Shown: one piece after another, positions 16,847 through 27,902 of the stretch
How positions within the stretch are numbered: position 1 is the stretch's first letter
How the letters are laid out: each line of letters starts with the position of its first letter
Assembly (NCBI GenBank): GCA_024403035.1
Contig: JAKSSP010000008.1
Span: 1-64,000 of the forward strand
Reading direction: 5' to 3'
From: Mogibacterium sp.
Lineage (GTDB): Bacteria; Bacillota; Clostridia; Peptostreptococcales; Anaerovoracaceae
DNA length: 64,000 bases
The notes under the pieces: generated by a model
Database searches by the model: none
Told to the model about the DNA's origin: nothing
What the model saw: the letters and a program-made list of their open reading frames with translations, nothing else
Position numbers and translations under genes: made by a program

Positions 16847-18358
16847 ATGAAAGAATACACCATTGCGGATTTTCTGAATAAGAACGCGGCAAAGGACGAC
16901 GTATCGTTCCACATGCCGGGGCACAAGGGCAGAAGCGCGCTTTATGAAGAGGCGGGTTACGGCGCTTTGCTGAAAAACGCGGCCGCCTGGGACATCACCG
17001 AGATACCGGGAGCGGACTCGCTGTTCAGCCCGCGCGGCGCTCTGCGTAACGTGATGGACAACTACGCAGAGCTGTATGGCGTCCGCCATACGGAGCTGTT
17101 GGTGAACGGCTCCAGCGCGGGCCTCATAGCCGCCATCATCTCGAGCGTACCCGTCGGCGGCAAGCTCATACTCGGACGCAACTCGCACCATGCCGCTTTC
17201 AGCGCTCTTCGCCTCGGCGGTATCAACCCTGTGTATATCCGGCCTGAAACGGACCCGGATTACAATATCGCAGCTGAGATCTCTCCTTACGAGCTCGAAG
17301 CCGCCTGCGAAGCAAACCCTGACGCTTCAGCCGTGCTCATCACCAGCCCTAACTACTGCGGACAGCTGAGCGACATCGCCGTGCTTTCCGATGTAGCACA
17401 CGACCACGGCATGCTCATCATAGTCGACCAGGCGCACGGCGCGCATCTGAAGTTCTTTGACTATGACGCCGAGACCGCCAGAGAGGAAGGGGCATACATC
17501 CCTCACATGAGGCACGCTGCCGAATCGCTCGGAGCGGATATCGTCATAAACAGCACACACAAGACACTACTCAGCTTCACCGGCAGCGGCATACTTAATA
17601 TCTGCGGTGACAGTGTGGACATAGACGCGGTGAGTGAGGCCCTGAGAATGGTACAGACCACCAGCCCTTCATATCTGCTGATGGCAAGCCTGGATATAAA
17701 CGAAAAGATAATGCGTAACAAGTGGCGTGAGATCGTCGCCGCCTGGAAAGAAGATCTTCGCGGATTCTACAAGGGCGCCTCAAAGATAAACGGCCTCACC
17801 ATTGTGACAGGAGGCGGCGCCAGAGGATCCGGCGCGCAGGATGAGGAAGTCTTTGCGCTGTACAGATACAGGGAAGGTCCGGATCCGACCAAGATAAACA
17901 TAAGCATGTCGGAGCTCGGCCTCTCCGGTGAGCGTCTCGACATAGAACTCAGATACAGGGGCATCATCTCCGAGATGGTCCACGGCGAGTACGTCCTTCT
18001 GATGACGGGAGCCGGCAACGTAAGGCATGACTATGAGCGTCTGCTCGAAGCCCTTCAGGATATATCCTCAAGCTACGGAGTCGGGACACACATCGACCGC
18101 ACACCTCGCTCCTTCGATGACATAGTCCTGGACTACGCCGACGTGCCTGTCGACGGAGTATACGTGCCTCTCTATGAGGCGGTGGGCAGGGTCCTTTACG
18201 ACCCTATAATCACCTACCCTCCGGGCACACCTATCGCTTGCCCGGGCGAGATACTCACTATGGAAGTGATCAGCCACATATCCGGCATCCTTGAAGACGG
18301 AGAAACCATCACCGGCGTGGATGAAGAAGGCATGATCAAAGTCGGCACCGGATATTAG
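16847..18358 (+). CDS. Orn/Lys/Arg decarboxylase (PLP-dependent)
   Basis: Decarboxylates a basic amino acid to a diamine (cadaverine, putrescine or agmatine; substrate not decidable here). 503 residues, the short SpeA/Cad form of Gram-positives. Visible motifs: FHMPGHKG (residues 21-28), VDQAHGAH with the PLP-binding Asp194, and NSTHKTLLSFTGSG with the Schiff-base Lys239. The C-terminal domain contains the family end AVGRVLYDPIITYPPGTP. No usable Shine-Dalgarno precedes ATG 16847, and a TACAAT -10-like box sits only 6 bases upstream, so the transcript may be leaderless. It is divergent from the rnf operon. Confidence 0.88.
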   Translation: MKEYTIADFLNKNAAKDDVSFHMPGHKGRSALYEEAGYGALLKNAAAWDITEIPGADSLFSPRGALRNVMDNYAELYGVRHTELLVNGSSAGLIAAIISSVPVGGKLILGRNSHHAAFSALRLGGINPVYIRPETDPDYNIAAEISPYELEAACEANPDASAVLITSPNYCGQLSDIAVLSDVAHDHGMLIIVDQAHGAHLKFFDYDAETAREEGAYIPHMRHAAESLGADIVINSTHKTLLSFTGSGILNICGDSVDIDAVSEALRMVQTTSPSYLLMASLDINEKIMRNKWREIVAAWKEDLRGFYKGASKINGLTIVTGGGARGSGAQDEEVFALYRYREGPDPTKINISMSELGLSGERLDIELRYRGIISEMVHGEYVLLMTGAGNVRHDYERLLEALQDISSSYGVGTHIDRTPRSFDDIVLDYADVPVDGVYVPLYEAVGRVLYDPIITYPPGTPIACPGEILTMEVISHISGILEDGETITGVDEEGMIKVGTGY

Positions 18359-18368
18359 GGAAACGAAA

Positions 18369-18402
18369 GGGGCTGCCACATTTTTTCAAATGCGACAGCC
18401 CC
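18369..18402. terminator. Bidirectional terminator between decarboxylase and serS
   Basis: Long hairpin with GGGGCTG / CAGCCCC at its base and CATTT / AAATG near the loop, placed between convergent genes. Confidence 0.75.
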
Positions 18403-18417
18403 CTTATCATATGCAAA

Positions 18418-19722
<1,305 letters not shown>

Positions 19723-21648
19723 TTACAGTATGTTGCGTCTGTATTTACCGTAGACCTCGCGGAGCTCCTCGAGCTTCTCCTCGATCTCGAGCTCGAGCCT
19801 GCTGAGGCCGGCGTAATCACTTTCATCAATGGCCTTCCTCGCCTGCATCAGCAGGGAGTCTCTGCCGTTCTCTTCGCGCCCGATCAGAGACTTGAGCTCC
19901 GCGCTCTTTGCCCAGTTGGACGCGTCGTATTCATTGCCGTCATCCTCGTGAAGCTTCACACAGCTCCTGAGGAAATCCATGGTGTTCTGTATATATCTGT
20001 CATGATACTCCATCCACCACTTGAGTATCATCTGCTCACGGTAAGAGCGGAGCGTGCTCACGGCCGCCTCATCACCAAACGTGATCAGGTCTACGGTCTT
20101 TCTGTCGAAAACACCGTCGCCCCAGGACATGAAGCCCTCCCAAACATTCGAAGGAGCCCTGCCGAACAGCTTCTCTCTTTCCTCAGCCGTAAACTCAGTA
20201 AAGAGGTTGCGCTCAGCCCTGTACTCGCGGTCCTTTTCGAGGTAGAAATCCTCTTCCCCGTACTTCTTGCTGATAGATGCCTCAAGCTCGCGCGGCGTCT
20301 TGCCGGCAGCCAACACTGCCTTGATGCCGTCCAGCATCGTAAGATAGCCCGCGCCGATAACGAGATAGGTGTTTGTGTGCGGGTTAGGCGACCTGAGTTC
20401 GAATCTTGTAGCCAGCGGATTCAGCCGGTCTCTGACCAGACCGACAAGAACGGTCCTGTTACGAGAAGGTGTTTTGTGATCCATGCCCAGCGAAGTGACT
20501 ATGCAGACAGGAGCTTCATAACCCGGCTTCAGTCTCTGATAAGCGTCATGCGTCGGCGCCACGATAGGATAAAGCAGCTCATAGTTTCTAAGCAGTCCCA
20601 TCAGCGCACCGAAGCCTACAGGGCTCATGAAGTCATCGTCTCTGTCAACAGGCTCAAAGAGGTTGACCGTTTTACCGTTTTTCAGCTTTGCGGCGATACC
20701 AAAGTGAGTGTGCTCGCCTGAGCCCGCGACTCCGTATATCGGCTTGGCCAGGAAGGTGACTTCGAGACTGTTCATGCGGAACACATCTCTGATGATGTTC
20801 TTTACCTGGGCCTCGTTGTCGGCGGCCTGCATAGGACTCGCGTACTTCCAGTCCACTTCCAGCTGCTCCATGATGTGGTCGAAGTTGCCGGAGTTGCCCA
20901 TCTTGGCCTTTACTCCGCCCACCTCTTTATGACCCATCTCTACGCCAAAGCCGTAGTGGTCGAGTATCTCCAGAGTCTGTTCAAGAGCCGTAGCCACCGG
21001 ACCCGTAACTCTCTGCCAGTATTGTTCCTTGAGCTCCTGAGCTATCGAAAGCTGGTCTCTGTCCGCTCTGTCGTCAGGCGTCTTGACCCAGAACTCCATC
21101 TCTGTCGCGTTGGTCAGCAGTACGTCGTCGATTTCGGCTGCGCTGTCAACAGCTCCGATGTGTTCAAACACATAAGGATGCTCAGCCAGCTCTTTCATGA
21201 TCTCTGCCCTGACCTTCTCCGTGGAATTTTTCAGGTACACCCTGGCCCCGACCAGCGTGTCACCGTTATGGAGCAGGAAAGACGGGATCCTGAGTGTACC
21301 CACAGGCAGTCCGGTCTCATAGTCGATATTGTCGTAGTTGTACTCGACAAACCACTTGGCATCCATGTCCGGTACCAGATCGACTCTCGCGTTGGAAAGG
21401 TCGGCGATGGTAGGGAGCGCAACGGATGAGCCGTCAGTCTGGACGCCTCCCTTAAGCAGCTTCTCCATGTCTTCAATGAAAAGTGCTACAGGTATCTTCT
21501 CGTCGGTGTTGTGGCCTCCCATGTCTACGCCCGTGAAAGACACGAACTTGACTTCAGGGTGAGCCACGAGACGACTCCGGACGGTCTCTGAGTCGTGCTC
21601 GTCCGGAGTCAGTGTAAATAACATTCTGTTCAAATCAAATCTGATCAT
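19723..21648 (-). CDS. Glutamine synthetase-like enzyme, long form
   Basis: 641 residues, much longer than GSI (about 440-470), and it lacks the layout of GSIII. ATP-grasp-like GS features are present: QTDGSSVALP (about 95), GSGEHTHFGIAAKL (metal/ammonia site region) and RFELRSPNPHTNTYLVIGAGYL. The extra length is a charged helical C-terminus of about 170 residues (PSNVWEGFMSWGDGVF onward). It may make glutamine or a related gamma-glutamyl amide; the divergence leaves the substrate open. Upstream of serS, downstream of UPF0182. Confidence 0.8.
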   Translation of the reverse strand: MIRFDLNRMLFTLTPDEHDSETVRSRLVAHPEVKFVSFTGVDMGGHNTDEKIPVALFIEDMEKLLKGGVQTDGSSVALPTIADLSNARVDLVPDMDAKWFVEYNYDNIDYETGLPVGTLRIPSFLLHNGDTLVGARVYLKNSTEKVRAEIMKELAEHPYVFEHIGAVDSAAEIDDVLLTNATEMEFWVKTPDDRADRDQLSIAQELKEQYWQRVTGPVATALEQTLEILDHYGFGVEMGHKEVGGVKAKMGNSGNFDHIMEQLEVDWKYASPMQAADNEAQVKNIIRDVFRMNSLEVTFLAKPIYGVAGSGEHTHFGIAAKLKNGKTVNLFEPVDRDDDFMSPVGFGALMGLLRNYELLYPIVAPTHDAYQRLKPGYEAPVCIVTSLGMDHKTPSRNRTVLVGLVRDRLNPLATRFELRSPNPHTNTYLVIGAGYLTMLDGIKAVLAAGKTPRELEASISKKYGEEDFYLEKDREYRAERNLFTEFTAEEREKLFGRAPSNVWEGFMSWGDGVFDRKTVDLITFGDEAAVSTLRSYREQMILKWWMEYHDRYIQNTMDFLRSCVKLHEDDGNEYDASNWAKSAELKSLIGREENGRDSLLMQARKAIDESDYAGLSRLELEIEEKLEELREVYGKYRRNIL

Positions 21649-21685
21649 CTTTTTTGTCCCTTTTCTCCAGTCCCTTGGAAAAAAC

Positions 21686-24600
21686 TTATGCTGCGTCGTC
21701 CTCGGCCGCAGGCTCTTCTGCCGCAGGTTCTGCCGCCGGAGCTTCCTGTGAGCCGCTGCCGCTCTCGTTTGCGAGCTTGGTCAGATAGCCTTCCAGCTGC
21801 TTGATGTACTTGCCGTAGCCTTCCCAGTCACCGTTCTTCTGGCACTCGATGGCCTTATCGTAAGCGTTCTGGGCCTTGCTGATGAGAGTCTTGACGTCTT
21901 CGCTCGTATCGCTGTCTCCGTTGTCAAGGCTGCCGATGTCATTTCCGGCGCTGTCGGCATTACCGCCGAACAGGCTCAGCAGGGCTTCGCCAAGGGTAGG
22001 CTCATAAGCTATCTTATCCTGGTAAGCCACGATTACTCTCTTGACCTCCGGGATAGCCTGGTTGGTAGCCTCAAGGTATACCGGTTCGACGTAAAGCAGC
22101 GATGTGCCGATAGGTATTACGAAGAGGTCTCCTCTCTTATATGTCGATCCGGATTGTTTCCACAGCGAGAACTCCTTGGAGATCTCGGTGTTCTGGTCGA
22201 TCTGCGCCTCTATTTGCATCGGGCCGTAGATGGTCTTGTTCTTAGGCATCGTGTACACGATCAGCTGACCGTAGTTGTTGCCGTCATTACGTCCCATCAT
22301 GATGGCCGTCATGTTCTGCTTTGACTTCGGAGTGAACGGCACCATGTTGATGAACTCGGCGCCCTCTTCAGTGTCAGGCAGGTTGAATACGTAGTAGCTT
22401 GGATCCATTTCGACATCGTCCACGCCGTAGATCTGGTGAGCGATATCCCACAGGTCCTCCTTCTGGTAGAAGACCTTGACCTCGTCCATGTGGTACTTGC
22501 AGTATACCTGCGCCTGGATCTTGAACATCGCGTTCGGGTATCTCAGGTGTGTCTTCATCTCATCCGATATCTCGTCATACGATCTGAACAGCTTCGGATA
22601 GATCTTCCTGTATGTCTGAGCGATAGGATCGGTCTCATCCACGATGTAGAATCTTGTGCTGCCGTCGTAAGCGTTTACGATGACCTTGATGGAGTTTCTG
22701 ATGTAGTTGGTCGGACGGACAGCGTTCGGATCGCTGTTGTAAGGCTCGGAGTACGGATACTTGCTGCTTGTTGTGTAAGCATCCAGTACCCAGTAGAGCT
22801 TGCCGTCAACGATGGTCATGTACGGATCCTCTTCATACGCGAGGTAAGGCATGATCTTCTCGACTCTGCTCACAACATCTCTTACGAGCATGATCTTCGA
22901 CTTGCTTGTGATGTTGGACGAAACGAGGATATTGATGTTTCCTTCCCTGATGGCAAACAGTATCCTGTTGAAGAAGTTGAGCTTGATGCCCGTTTCTCCT
23001 TCGTACTCGGTATACTTGTTCTCGCTTCCGTCCGGATAGTCAAACTCGGCTTCCTTGGTATTTACGATAATGTAATCCTTCGAAAGCTCGCCGAAGTATA
23101 TCTCAGGTCTGTCGATCTTCAGCTCTTCAACGTTGGTCTCAGGCGGGATGTTGCCCTCGACTACGTCAGGCTGTCCGGATGAGGTGACCTTGTCTACCTG
23201 CGATACCGCGACACCGTAGCCGTGCGTGTACTTGAGGTGCTTGTTGATCCATGTATTGGAGATCTTTTCCTCGTCTATCTCTCTTGCCGAAAGATAGGTC
23301 TGCGTGATAGCGTCGTTGATCGTATATCTGTCGATGTCAACGTCGTTGAACCTGTAGTACTGACGGATCGACTGCGTCTGGTTGTAGAAATCCTCTACAG
23401 GCAGATAGTCGTTGATACGGATATTGCCGATAGTCTCATCCGCGTTGCTGATCACATCAGCATTGAGCGAATCGTCGGCGGCAAAGTTAGCGACTCTTAC
23501 GTCATCGATACCGTAAGCATGTCTTGTGTACTCGATATTGTTCTCAAGATACTTGGACTCTTTGTTGATTTCGTCCGGGCTTACTATGAGCGACTGCACC
23601 AGGCTGCCGGCTCCGACTCCCAGAGCATATACAAGGACCAGGATCACAGGCAGCTTAAGCAGCTTTGTGATCTCGCCCTTCTTGATGTGGATCGCGAACG
23701 TGACCGCTCCGACGAGGCAGAGCAGCATGATCACGCGGTATACCCACAGTGTGATGTTGACGTCAACGAATCCCGCGCCGTAAACGACACCGTTGTGAGC
23801 GTGGAGAAGTTCGAACTGTCTTAGGAAGAAGTCGACCGCCAGCATCAGGTAGAAGATCACGCCCAGGATGATGAGCTTGCCGCTTGCTATGCTCATCAGA
23901 TTCTCAACATTGCTGTTGTTGATGTCTGTGGAGCGTCCTCTCTTCTTCTTGCGGTTAGGATCGAACGCGGCCTGGACAGCCTTTCTGCACGCTCTTACCA
24001 TCCTTCCGATCACGGAGTGGTCGATTGGCGTGCGGTAGATGACCTTAGGCTCCTCGTCCTTTTCTTCCTCTTCGAATTCATCCGGTTCAGGCGGCAGATC
24101 ATCATCGTGATCGAAGATGTCAGGCGTCCTTACCGAAAGCAGGAACGAGTAATACACGATGGTCACCACTACCAGACCGATAACAGAGACCAGTATGATC
24201 TCGTTTACCTTATCGAGCCAGTCAAGGTTGAAGATGTAAAATCCGATGTCCAGGTTGAACAGCGGGTCCTTGAGTCCGAATTCCGTCGAGTACTTCGACT
24301 TCAGGAACGTCAGCCATGTACCTGTTGATGTGTAGAACGCGACTCCAAGGCCGAATATAATCGAGAGTATCCAGGAGGTGGAATTGATCCTCCTCAGATT
24401 AGGGATCTCATGCGACTCTATCTTCTTGAAGTAACCGCTCTTGAGAGTCCTCAGGTAGAATCTGGCGAGCAGGGTCACCACTATGAACACCGGCACTCCG
24501 AGTTCGAGCTGCGTGACCAGCCTCTTCCAGAATACGCTTGTGTAACCGAGGTCCTTGAACCACATCCAGTCGGTTATGAAGCCGACCGTCATGACAAGAA

Positions 24601-24736
24601 ATGCCAGGACCACAGCGAAGATCATTATCGCTACGGACAGGCCTTTATTGCCTCTTCTCCTCTTTCCCTGGAACTCTGTCCTTTCCCTTTGTTTCTTTTC
24701 TTTTTTTGATCTCTTTCCGTCTGTGAATTCTGCCAA
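21686..24736 (-). CDS. UPF0182 family large membrane protein
   Basis: 1016 residues with about seven transmembrane helices in the N-terminal third (first at about 33-55) and a very large extracytoplasmic domain (about 400-930). A charged cytoplasmic loop with an acidic run (DEFEEEEKDEEPK) separates the helices. The mid-region NIEYTRHAYGIDDV and YGVAVSQVDKVTSSGQPD are family signatures. The C-terminus carries a helical segment and an Ala/Glu/Pro-rich tail. Function is unknown in all members; the family occurs in Actinobacteria, Cyanobacteria and Clostridia. First gene of the group with GS and serS. Confidence 0.9.
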   Translation of the reverse strand: MAEFTDGKRSKKEKKQRERTEFQGKRRRGNKGLSVAIMIFAVVLAFLVMTVGFITDWMWFKDLGYTSVFWKRLVTQLELGVPVFIVVTLLARFYLRTLKSGYFKKIESHEIPNLRRINSTSWILSIIFGLGVAFYTSTGTWLTFLKSKYSTEFGLKDPLFNLDIGFYIFNLDWLDKVNEIILVSVIGLVVVTIVYYSFLLSVRTPDIFDHDDDLPPEPDEFEEEEKDEEPKVIYRTPIDHSVIGRMVRACRKAVQAAFDPNRKKKRGRSTDINNSNVENLMSIASGKLIILGVIFYLMLAVDFFLRQFELLHAHNGVVYGAGFVDVNITLWVYRVIMLLCLVGAVTFAIHIKKGEITKLLKLPVILVLVYALGVGAGSLVQSLIVSPDEINKESKYLENNIEYTRHAYGIDDVRVANFAADDSLNADVISNADETIGNIRINDYLPVEDFYNQTQSIRQYYRFNDVDIDRYTINDAITQTYLSAREIDEEKISNTWINKHLKYTHGYGVAVSQVDKVTSSGQPDVVEGNIPPETNVEELKIDRPEIYFGELSKDYIIVNTKEAEFDYPDGSENKYTEYEGETGIKLNFFNRILFAIREGNINILVSSNITSKSKIMLVRDVVSRVEKIMPYLAYEEDPYMTIVDGKLYWVLDAYTTSSKYPYSEPYNSDPNAVRPTNYIRNSIKVIVNAYDGSTRFYIVDETDPIAQTYRKIYPKLFRSYDEISDEMKTHLRYPNAMFKIQAQVYCKYHMDEVKVFYQKEDLWDIAHQIYGVDDVEMDPSYYVFNLPDTEEGAEFINMVPFTPKSKQNMTAIMMGRNDGNNYGQLIVYTMPKNKTIYGPMQIEAQIDQNTEISKEFSLWKQSGSTYKRGDLFVIPIGTSLLYVEPVYLEATNQAIPEVKRVIVAYQDKIAYEPTLGEALLSLFGGNADSAGNDIGSLDNGDSDTSEDVKTLISKAQNAYDKAIECQKNGDWEGYGKYIKQLEGYLTKLANESGSGSQEAPAAEPAAEEPAAEDDAA

Positions 24737-24839
24737 AGCTTTCTTCCTCCCGGCGTTGAGCCTCTGTTGTGTTTCTTAAAATAATTGCAGCGACAGCGTC
24801 GGCTGCCGCTGCAAGTGAAGTTACGTTTTTACTTGCTGC

Positions 24840-27428
24840 TTAAAGCAGGAACTGTCCGCCTCCAGGCGGTAACATGCTGAAGCTTGAAGTGATGCTCTCG
24901 ATGAGAGAATCGATCCATGCGGCTGCTCCGCTGTCCGGAGCGATCTGCAGGATCAGTATCACAGCGAGCAGAGCGATAAGAATGATCGCGATGATCACGG
25001 CAAGTATCGTGAGAAACTTGCTTCCGTGCTCTACGTCTTCGTACTCGACTTCGACTTTCTTCTTTTCCTCTTTTTTCTTAGGCTTGTCCGCAGGAACTTC
25101 AGCAGGCGCCTTAGGTTCGGCAACTGCCGCAGCCTGTGTGAAGTCTACTTTCATCTGCTCATCGAGAAGTTCCTTTGGCATGTAGATAGTCTCGTCTTCT
25201 ACCTGTCTGTAAGCCTTTTCCTTCTCGACCGGGACTTCCGGTTTTTCAGGCTCTGCCGGTGCAGGAGCAGGTGCAGGTGCTGCAGCTGCTGCTTTTGCCG
25301 CTGCCTCGACCTCAGCCATCTTAGGGACGGCATCAACTGCCTGCTTCTCTTCTTCCGTCAGTCCGCCTCCGTGTTTCAGCTTTTCGTATTCTTCATCGAG
25401 AAGTCTCTGGAACTCCTCGTTCTTGCGATAAAGCGTGTAGAACTTGTCTATCTTCTTGGTTTCTTCAGCCTCTACCTCTTCATCAAAAGCTTCGCCAAAC
25501 AGGTCTCTTTCGAGTTCTTCCAGAGAGAGCGCGTCTGTGTCCTTCACTTCCGCAGGCTCTTCGGCTGCAGGCTCTTCAACGGCTTCCTCAACTACAGGCT
25601 CCGGAGCAGGTTCCGCGACTTCCTCTACGGCTTCTTCAATTGCAGGTACCGCAGGCTCCTCAACTTCTACGTAAAGTTCAGGAACTTCTTCATTGATGAT
25701 CTCTTCCGGTATCTCTACATCGAATTCCGGTGCAGGCGGCTCTGTCACAGGCTCGGCTCCGTCAAGTCTGATGGTAGGTGCCTTAGGCATCTCAGGTCTT
25801 TCTTCAGGCTCGTCCTTCAGATACAGATCCTCTACCGAAGCTTCAGGTTCAGGTTCGACCGCCGGCTCAGCAGGGATCACTACCTCAGCATCAGTCGATG
25901 TGACGCTTGCAGGCTTCAGGGAGTCAAACAGAGCATCAAGTTCAGGTGTGATCTTCGGACTGAACGCAGCCTCTGCGAAGATATCATCTCCCGGCTCGTC
26001 AAAGAGCATGTCTTCCGGCTCTGCCTCAGGCTCATCCTCAAGATCGTCAAGGTCAGCTGCTTCTGCAAGATCCTCAGGTGTATACATATCTACGCCCGTG
26101 AGTTCTGCCAGTCTCTTTCTGAGCGCTTCTATCTCTGATTCCTTGTCAGCAGGAGGAGCGATGGTCATGCTCGGCTTTTCCGGAGCGGTCTCTTCCATTT
26201 CCTTGAAGAGCTCATCCTCATCGACCGGGTTTTCTTCTTCCTCTTCCTCCTCGTCGTCCTCTTCTTCGTAATCGTACTTGTTCAGATCGAATCTCGTTCC
26301 GAATTTTCCGGTCGTTTCGCTTTCGTCGAGGTCAAGGTAAAGATCTTCCATCGACGCTTCATCTTCAGCAGCGTCTTCAGGTTCGCTTTCATCATATTTA
26401 GGTTCCTCGAATACAGGTTCCTCTGCAGCAGGCTCTTCAAATAAAGGCGCCTCTGCAACCGGCTCCTCAAACACAGGGGCCTCTACGATCGGTTCCTCAT
26501 ATTCAGGTTCCTCTTCAACTTCTTCAAGCTCGATCACAGGAGGTTCATCTGTCTGAAAAGGCTCTTCGACCTCAGGCTCTTCCGGCTCCTCGATCTCAGG
26601 TTCCTCTTCCTTTCCGAAGTCAGCGATCTTTTTAAGGAAGTCCGGCAGCTCAAACTTAGGAGCGCTTACCGGCGGCTCTTCGTATACAGGCGCCTCCGGT
26701 TCAGTCTCTTCAGCAATGCCCGCTTCTCTCTCAAAGCTCTTTACAAACTCATCGAACTGAGCGATGGTCTCTCTGGATAATTCCAGCTCTTCTTCATCAG
26801 TCTCCGTAAGTCCGTTCGCTTCCATAGGAGCAGGTTCTTCGTCGAACTTAGGCTCTTCTTCGAACTTAGGCTCTTCTTCGATAACAGGCTCCGGTTCCTT
26901 GAACTCAGGCGCGTCGAACGGAGTCTTCACAGGCTCGTCCACATCATCGTAGAGAGGAGCGAACTTGATGCCCGCTACTTCGTCGAAAGGCCCAAGATCC
27001 TGGTCGAAGTGGAGTACTTCAGTGTACTCGATCGCTCTGTCTGCTGCAGCCTTTTCTCTCTCTTCCTTCTCAGCCTTGAGAACGTCGATGAAACTCATCG
27101 TGCGGCTCTTTCCGCCGGGATTTGACATCTCCGAGAAAAGCTCCTTCTCATCGATGCTTCCTGTGGTTCCCCACGGCGACTTGATATCCGGGATCTCCCT
27201 TTTGTGCGGCTCGTCGACTACATTGCTCCAGTCGAAAGAAACCTTTTCCCTTACAGGCTTTTCTTCAGGTTCCGGTGCTTTCTCGAAAGTCTTTGTTGCC
27301 TCAGGCTCCGAAAAATCAACATCCGGGAAAGTTCTGAATTCAGGCTCCGGTCTCGATACTTTAGCTCCGCATTCGCTGCAGAACTTAGCACCATCGGCAA
27401 GCTGGCTTCCACAATTACTACAGAACAT
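24840..27428 (-). CDS. Zinc-ribbon, highly acidic repeat protein with C-terminal membrane anchor
   Basis: 862 residues starting MFCSNCGSQLADGAKFCSECG, a double CxxC zinc ribbon, so ATG 27428 (after GGAGG) is the start. Residues about 40-780 are extremely acidic (Glu/Pro/Ala-rich, with imperfect repeats such as PVFEEP, EEPVFEEP and EEPAAEEP) and contain a run of Glu/Asp near residue 400. A transmembrane helix (FLTILAVIIAIILIALLAVI) lies about 45 residues from the C-terminus, followed by a short extracytoplasmic end. The protein is probably a disordered, membrane-anchored scaffold or spacer with a cytoplasmic zinc ribbon. No family function is known to me. Monocistronic. Confidence 0.75.
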   Translation of the reverse strand: MFCSNCGSQLADGAKFCSECGAKVSRPEPEFRTFPDVDFSEPEATKTFEKAPEPEEKPVREKVSFDWSNVVDEPHKREIPDIKSPWGTTGSIDEKELFSEMSNPGGKSRTMSFIDVLKAEKEEREKAAADRAIEYTEVLHFDQDLGPFDEVAGIKFAPLYDDVDEPVKTPFDAPEFKEPEPVIEEEPKFEEEPKFDEEPAPMEANGLTETDEEELELSRETIAQFDEFVKSFEREAGIAEETEPEAPVYEEPPVSAPKFELPDFLKKIADFGKEEEPEIEEPEEPEVEEPFQTDEPPVIELEEVEEEPEYEEPIVEAPVFEEPVAEAPLFEEPAAEEPVFEEPKYDESEPEDAAEDEASMEDLYLDLDESETTGKFGTRFDLNKYDYEEEDDEEEEEEENPVDEDELFKEMEETAPEKPSMTIAPPADKESEIEALRKRLAELTGVDMYTPEDLAEAADLDDLEDEPEAEPEDMLFDEPGDDIFAEAAFSPKITPELDALFDSLKPASVTSTDAEVVIPAEPAVEPEPEASVEDLYLKDEPEERPEMPKAPTIRLDGAEPVTEPPAPEFDVEIPEEIINEEVPELYVEVEEPAVPAIEEAVEEVAEPAPEPVVEEAVEEPAAEEPAEVKDTDALSLEELERDLFGEAFDEEVEAEETKKIDKFYTLYRKNEEFQRLLDEEYEKLKHGGGLTEEEKQAVDAVPKMAEVEAAAKAAAAAPAPAPAPAEPEKPEVPVEKEKAYRQVEDETIYMPKELLDEQMKVDFTQAAAVAEPKAPAEVPADKPKKKEEKKKVEVEYEDVEHGSKFLTILAVIIAIILIALLAVILILQIAPDSGAAAWIDSLIESITSSFSMLPPGGGQFLL

Positions 27429-27633
27429 TACTACCTCCGTATGGTCTATTGCCCTCAAAAGGGCAGGTTTAACTTTTTATGCACGTCAAAATCGTGCCTG
27501 TTCATAATTATTCAGTGAAATACTACTATATTATTGTTATAAATTCAATGATTTGATTGAGATATGAACGTATTGTAAGGGACGCGGCCTGCATAATTAT
27601 GGATTTTCTGCTTGATTTTTTGGTTTTTTTCTA

Positions 27634-27662
27634 TTGACTTGACCCTGCTTGGGTGGTAATAT
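27634..27662 (+). promoter_or_regulatory. Promoter of tRNA-Lys
   Basis: TTGACT (27634-27639), 17-base spacer, TAATAT (27657-27662). A hairpin GCTCGC...GCGAGC (about 27672-27694) lies in the leader before the mature tRNA. The stretch 27429-27633 contains no gene that I can support. Confidence 0.7.
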
Positions 27663-27709
27663 CATCAAGCGGCTCGCGAAAGACATCTTGCGAGCGCTGA
27701 AGTGAATAT

Positions 27710-27785
27710 GGATGATTAGCTCAGCTGGCAGAGCACCTGACTCTTAATCAGGGTGTCCAGGGTTCGAGCCCCTGATCATCCACCA
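27710..27785 (+). tRNA. tRNA-Lys(CUU)
   Basis: 76 nt including an encoded CCA. Acceptor stem GGATGAT / ATCATCC is perfect; D arm GCTC...GAGC; anticodon loop CTCTTAA gives anticodon CTT (Lys); T loop TTCGAGC is standard. The prophage begins shortly after its terminators, but the tRNA is intact and no duplicated 3' end is seen at the other prophage end. Confidence 0.95.
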
Positions 27786-27862
27786 GACCAACATTGTCCG
27801 AACACTGACGTATATGTCGTTAGTCGAGGGCGCATAATAATAGCTATAGTAGACTATTAAGC

Positions 27863-27889
27863 AGAAGAGACGGGATGACCGTCTCTTCT
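27863..27889 (+). terminator. Terminator of the tRNA-Lys transcript
   Basis: Perfect 11-bp stem AGAAGAGACGG / CCGTCTCTTCT with a 5-base loop, followed by TCTTTCTTTC. Confidence 0.8.
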
Positions 27890-27902
27890 TTCTTTCCCAA
27901 AA

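Noticed and set aside
25400-26900. Repeated DNA that might suggest a CRISPR or tandem-repeat array
   Set aside because: The repeats are imperfect, in frame, and encode the acidic PVFEEP-type repeats; there are no uniform spacers.
24874-27507. Long plus-strand open frames rich in Ser/Phe/Leu opposite the acidic protein gene
   Set aside because: They mirror the Glu/Pro-biased codons of the minus-strand gene, lack ribosome sites and have no protein-like pattern.
27710-27785. tRNA-Lys as the prophage attachment gene
   Set aside because: No duplication of its 3' end at the right side, and large serine recombinases mostly do not use tRNA ends; left as unproven.
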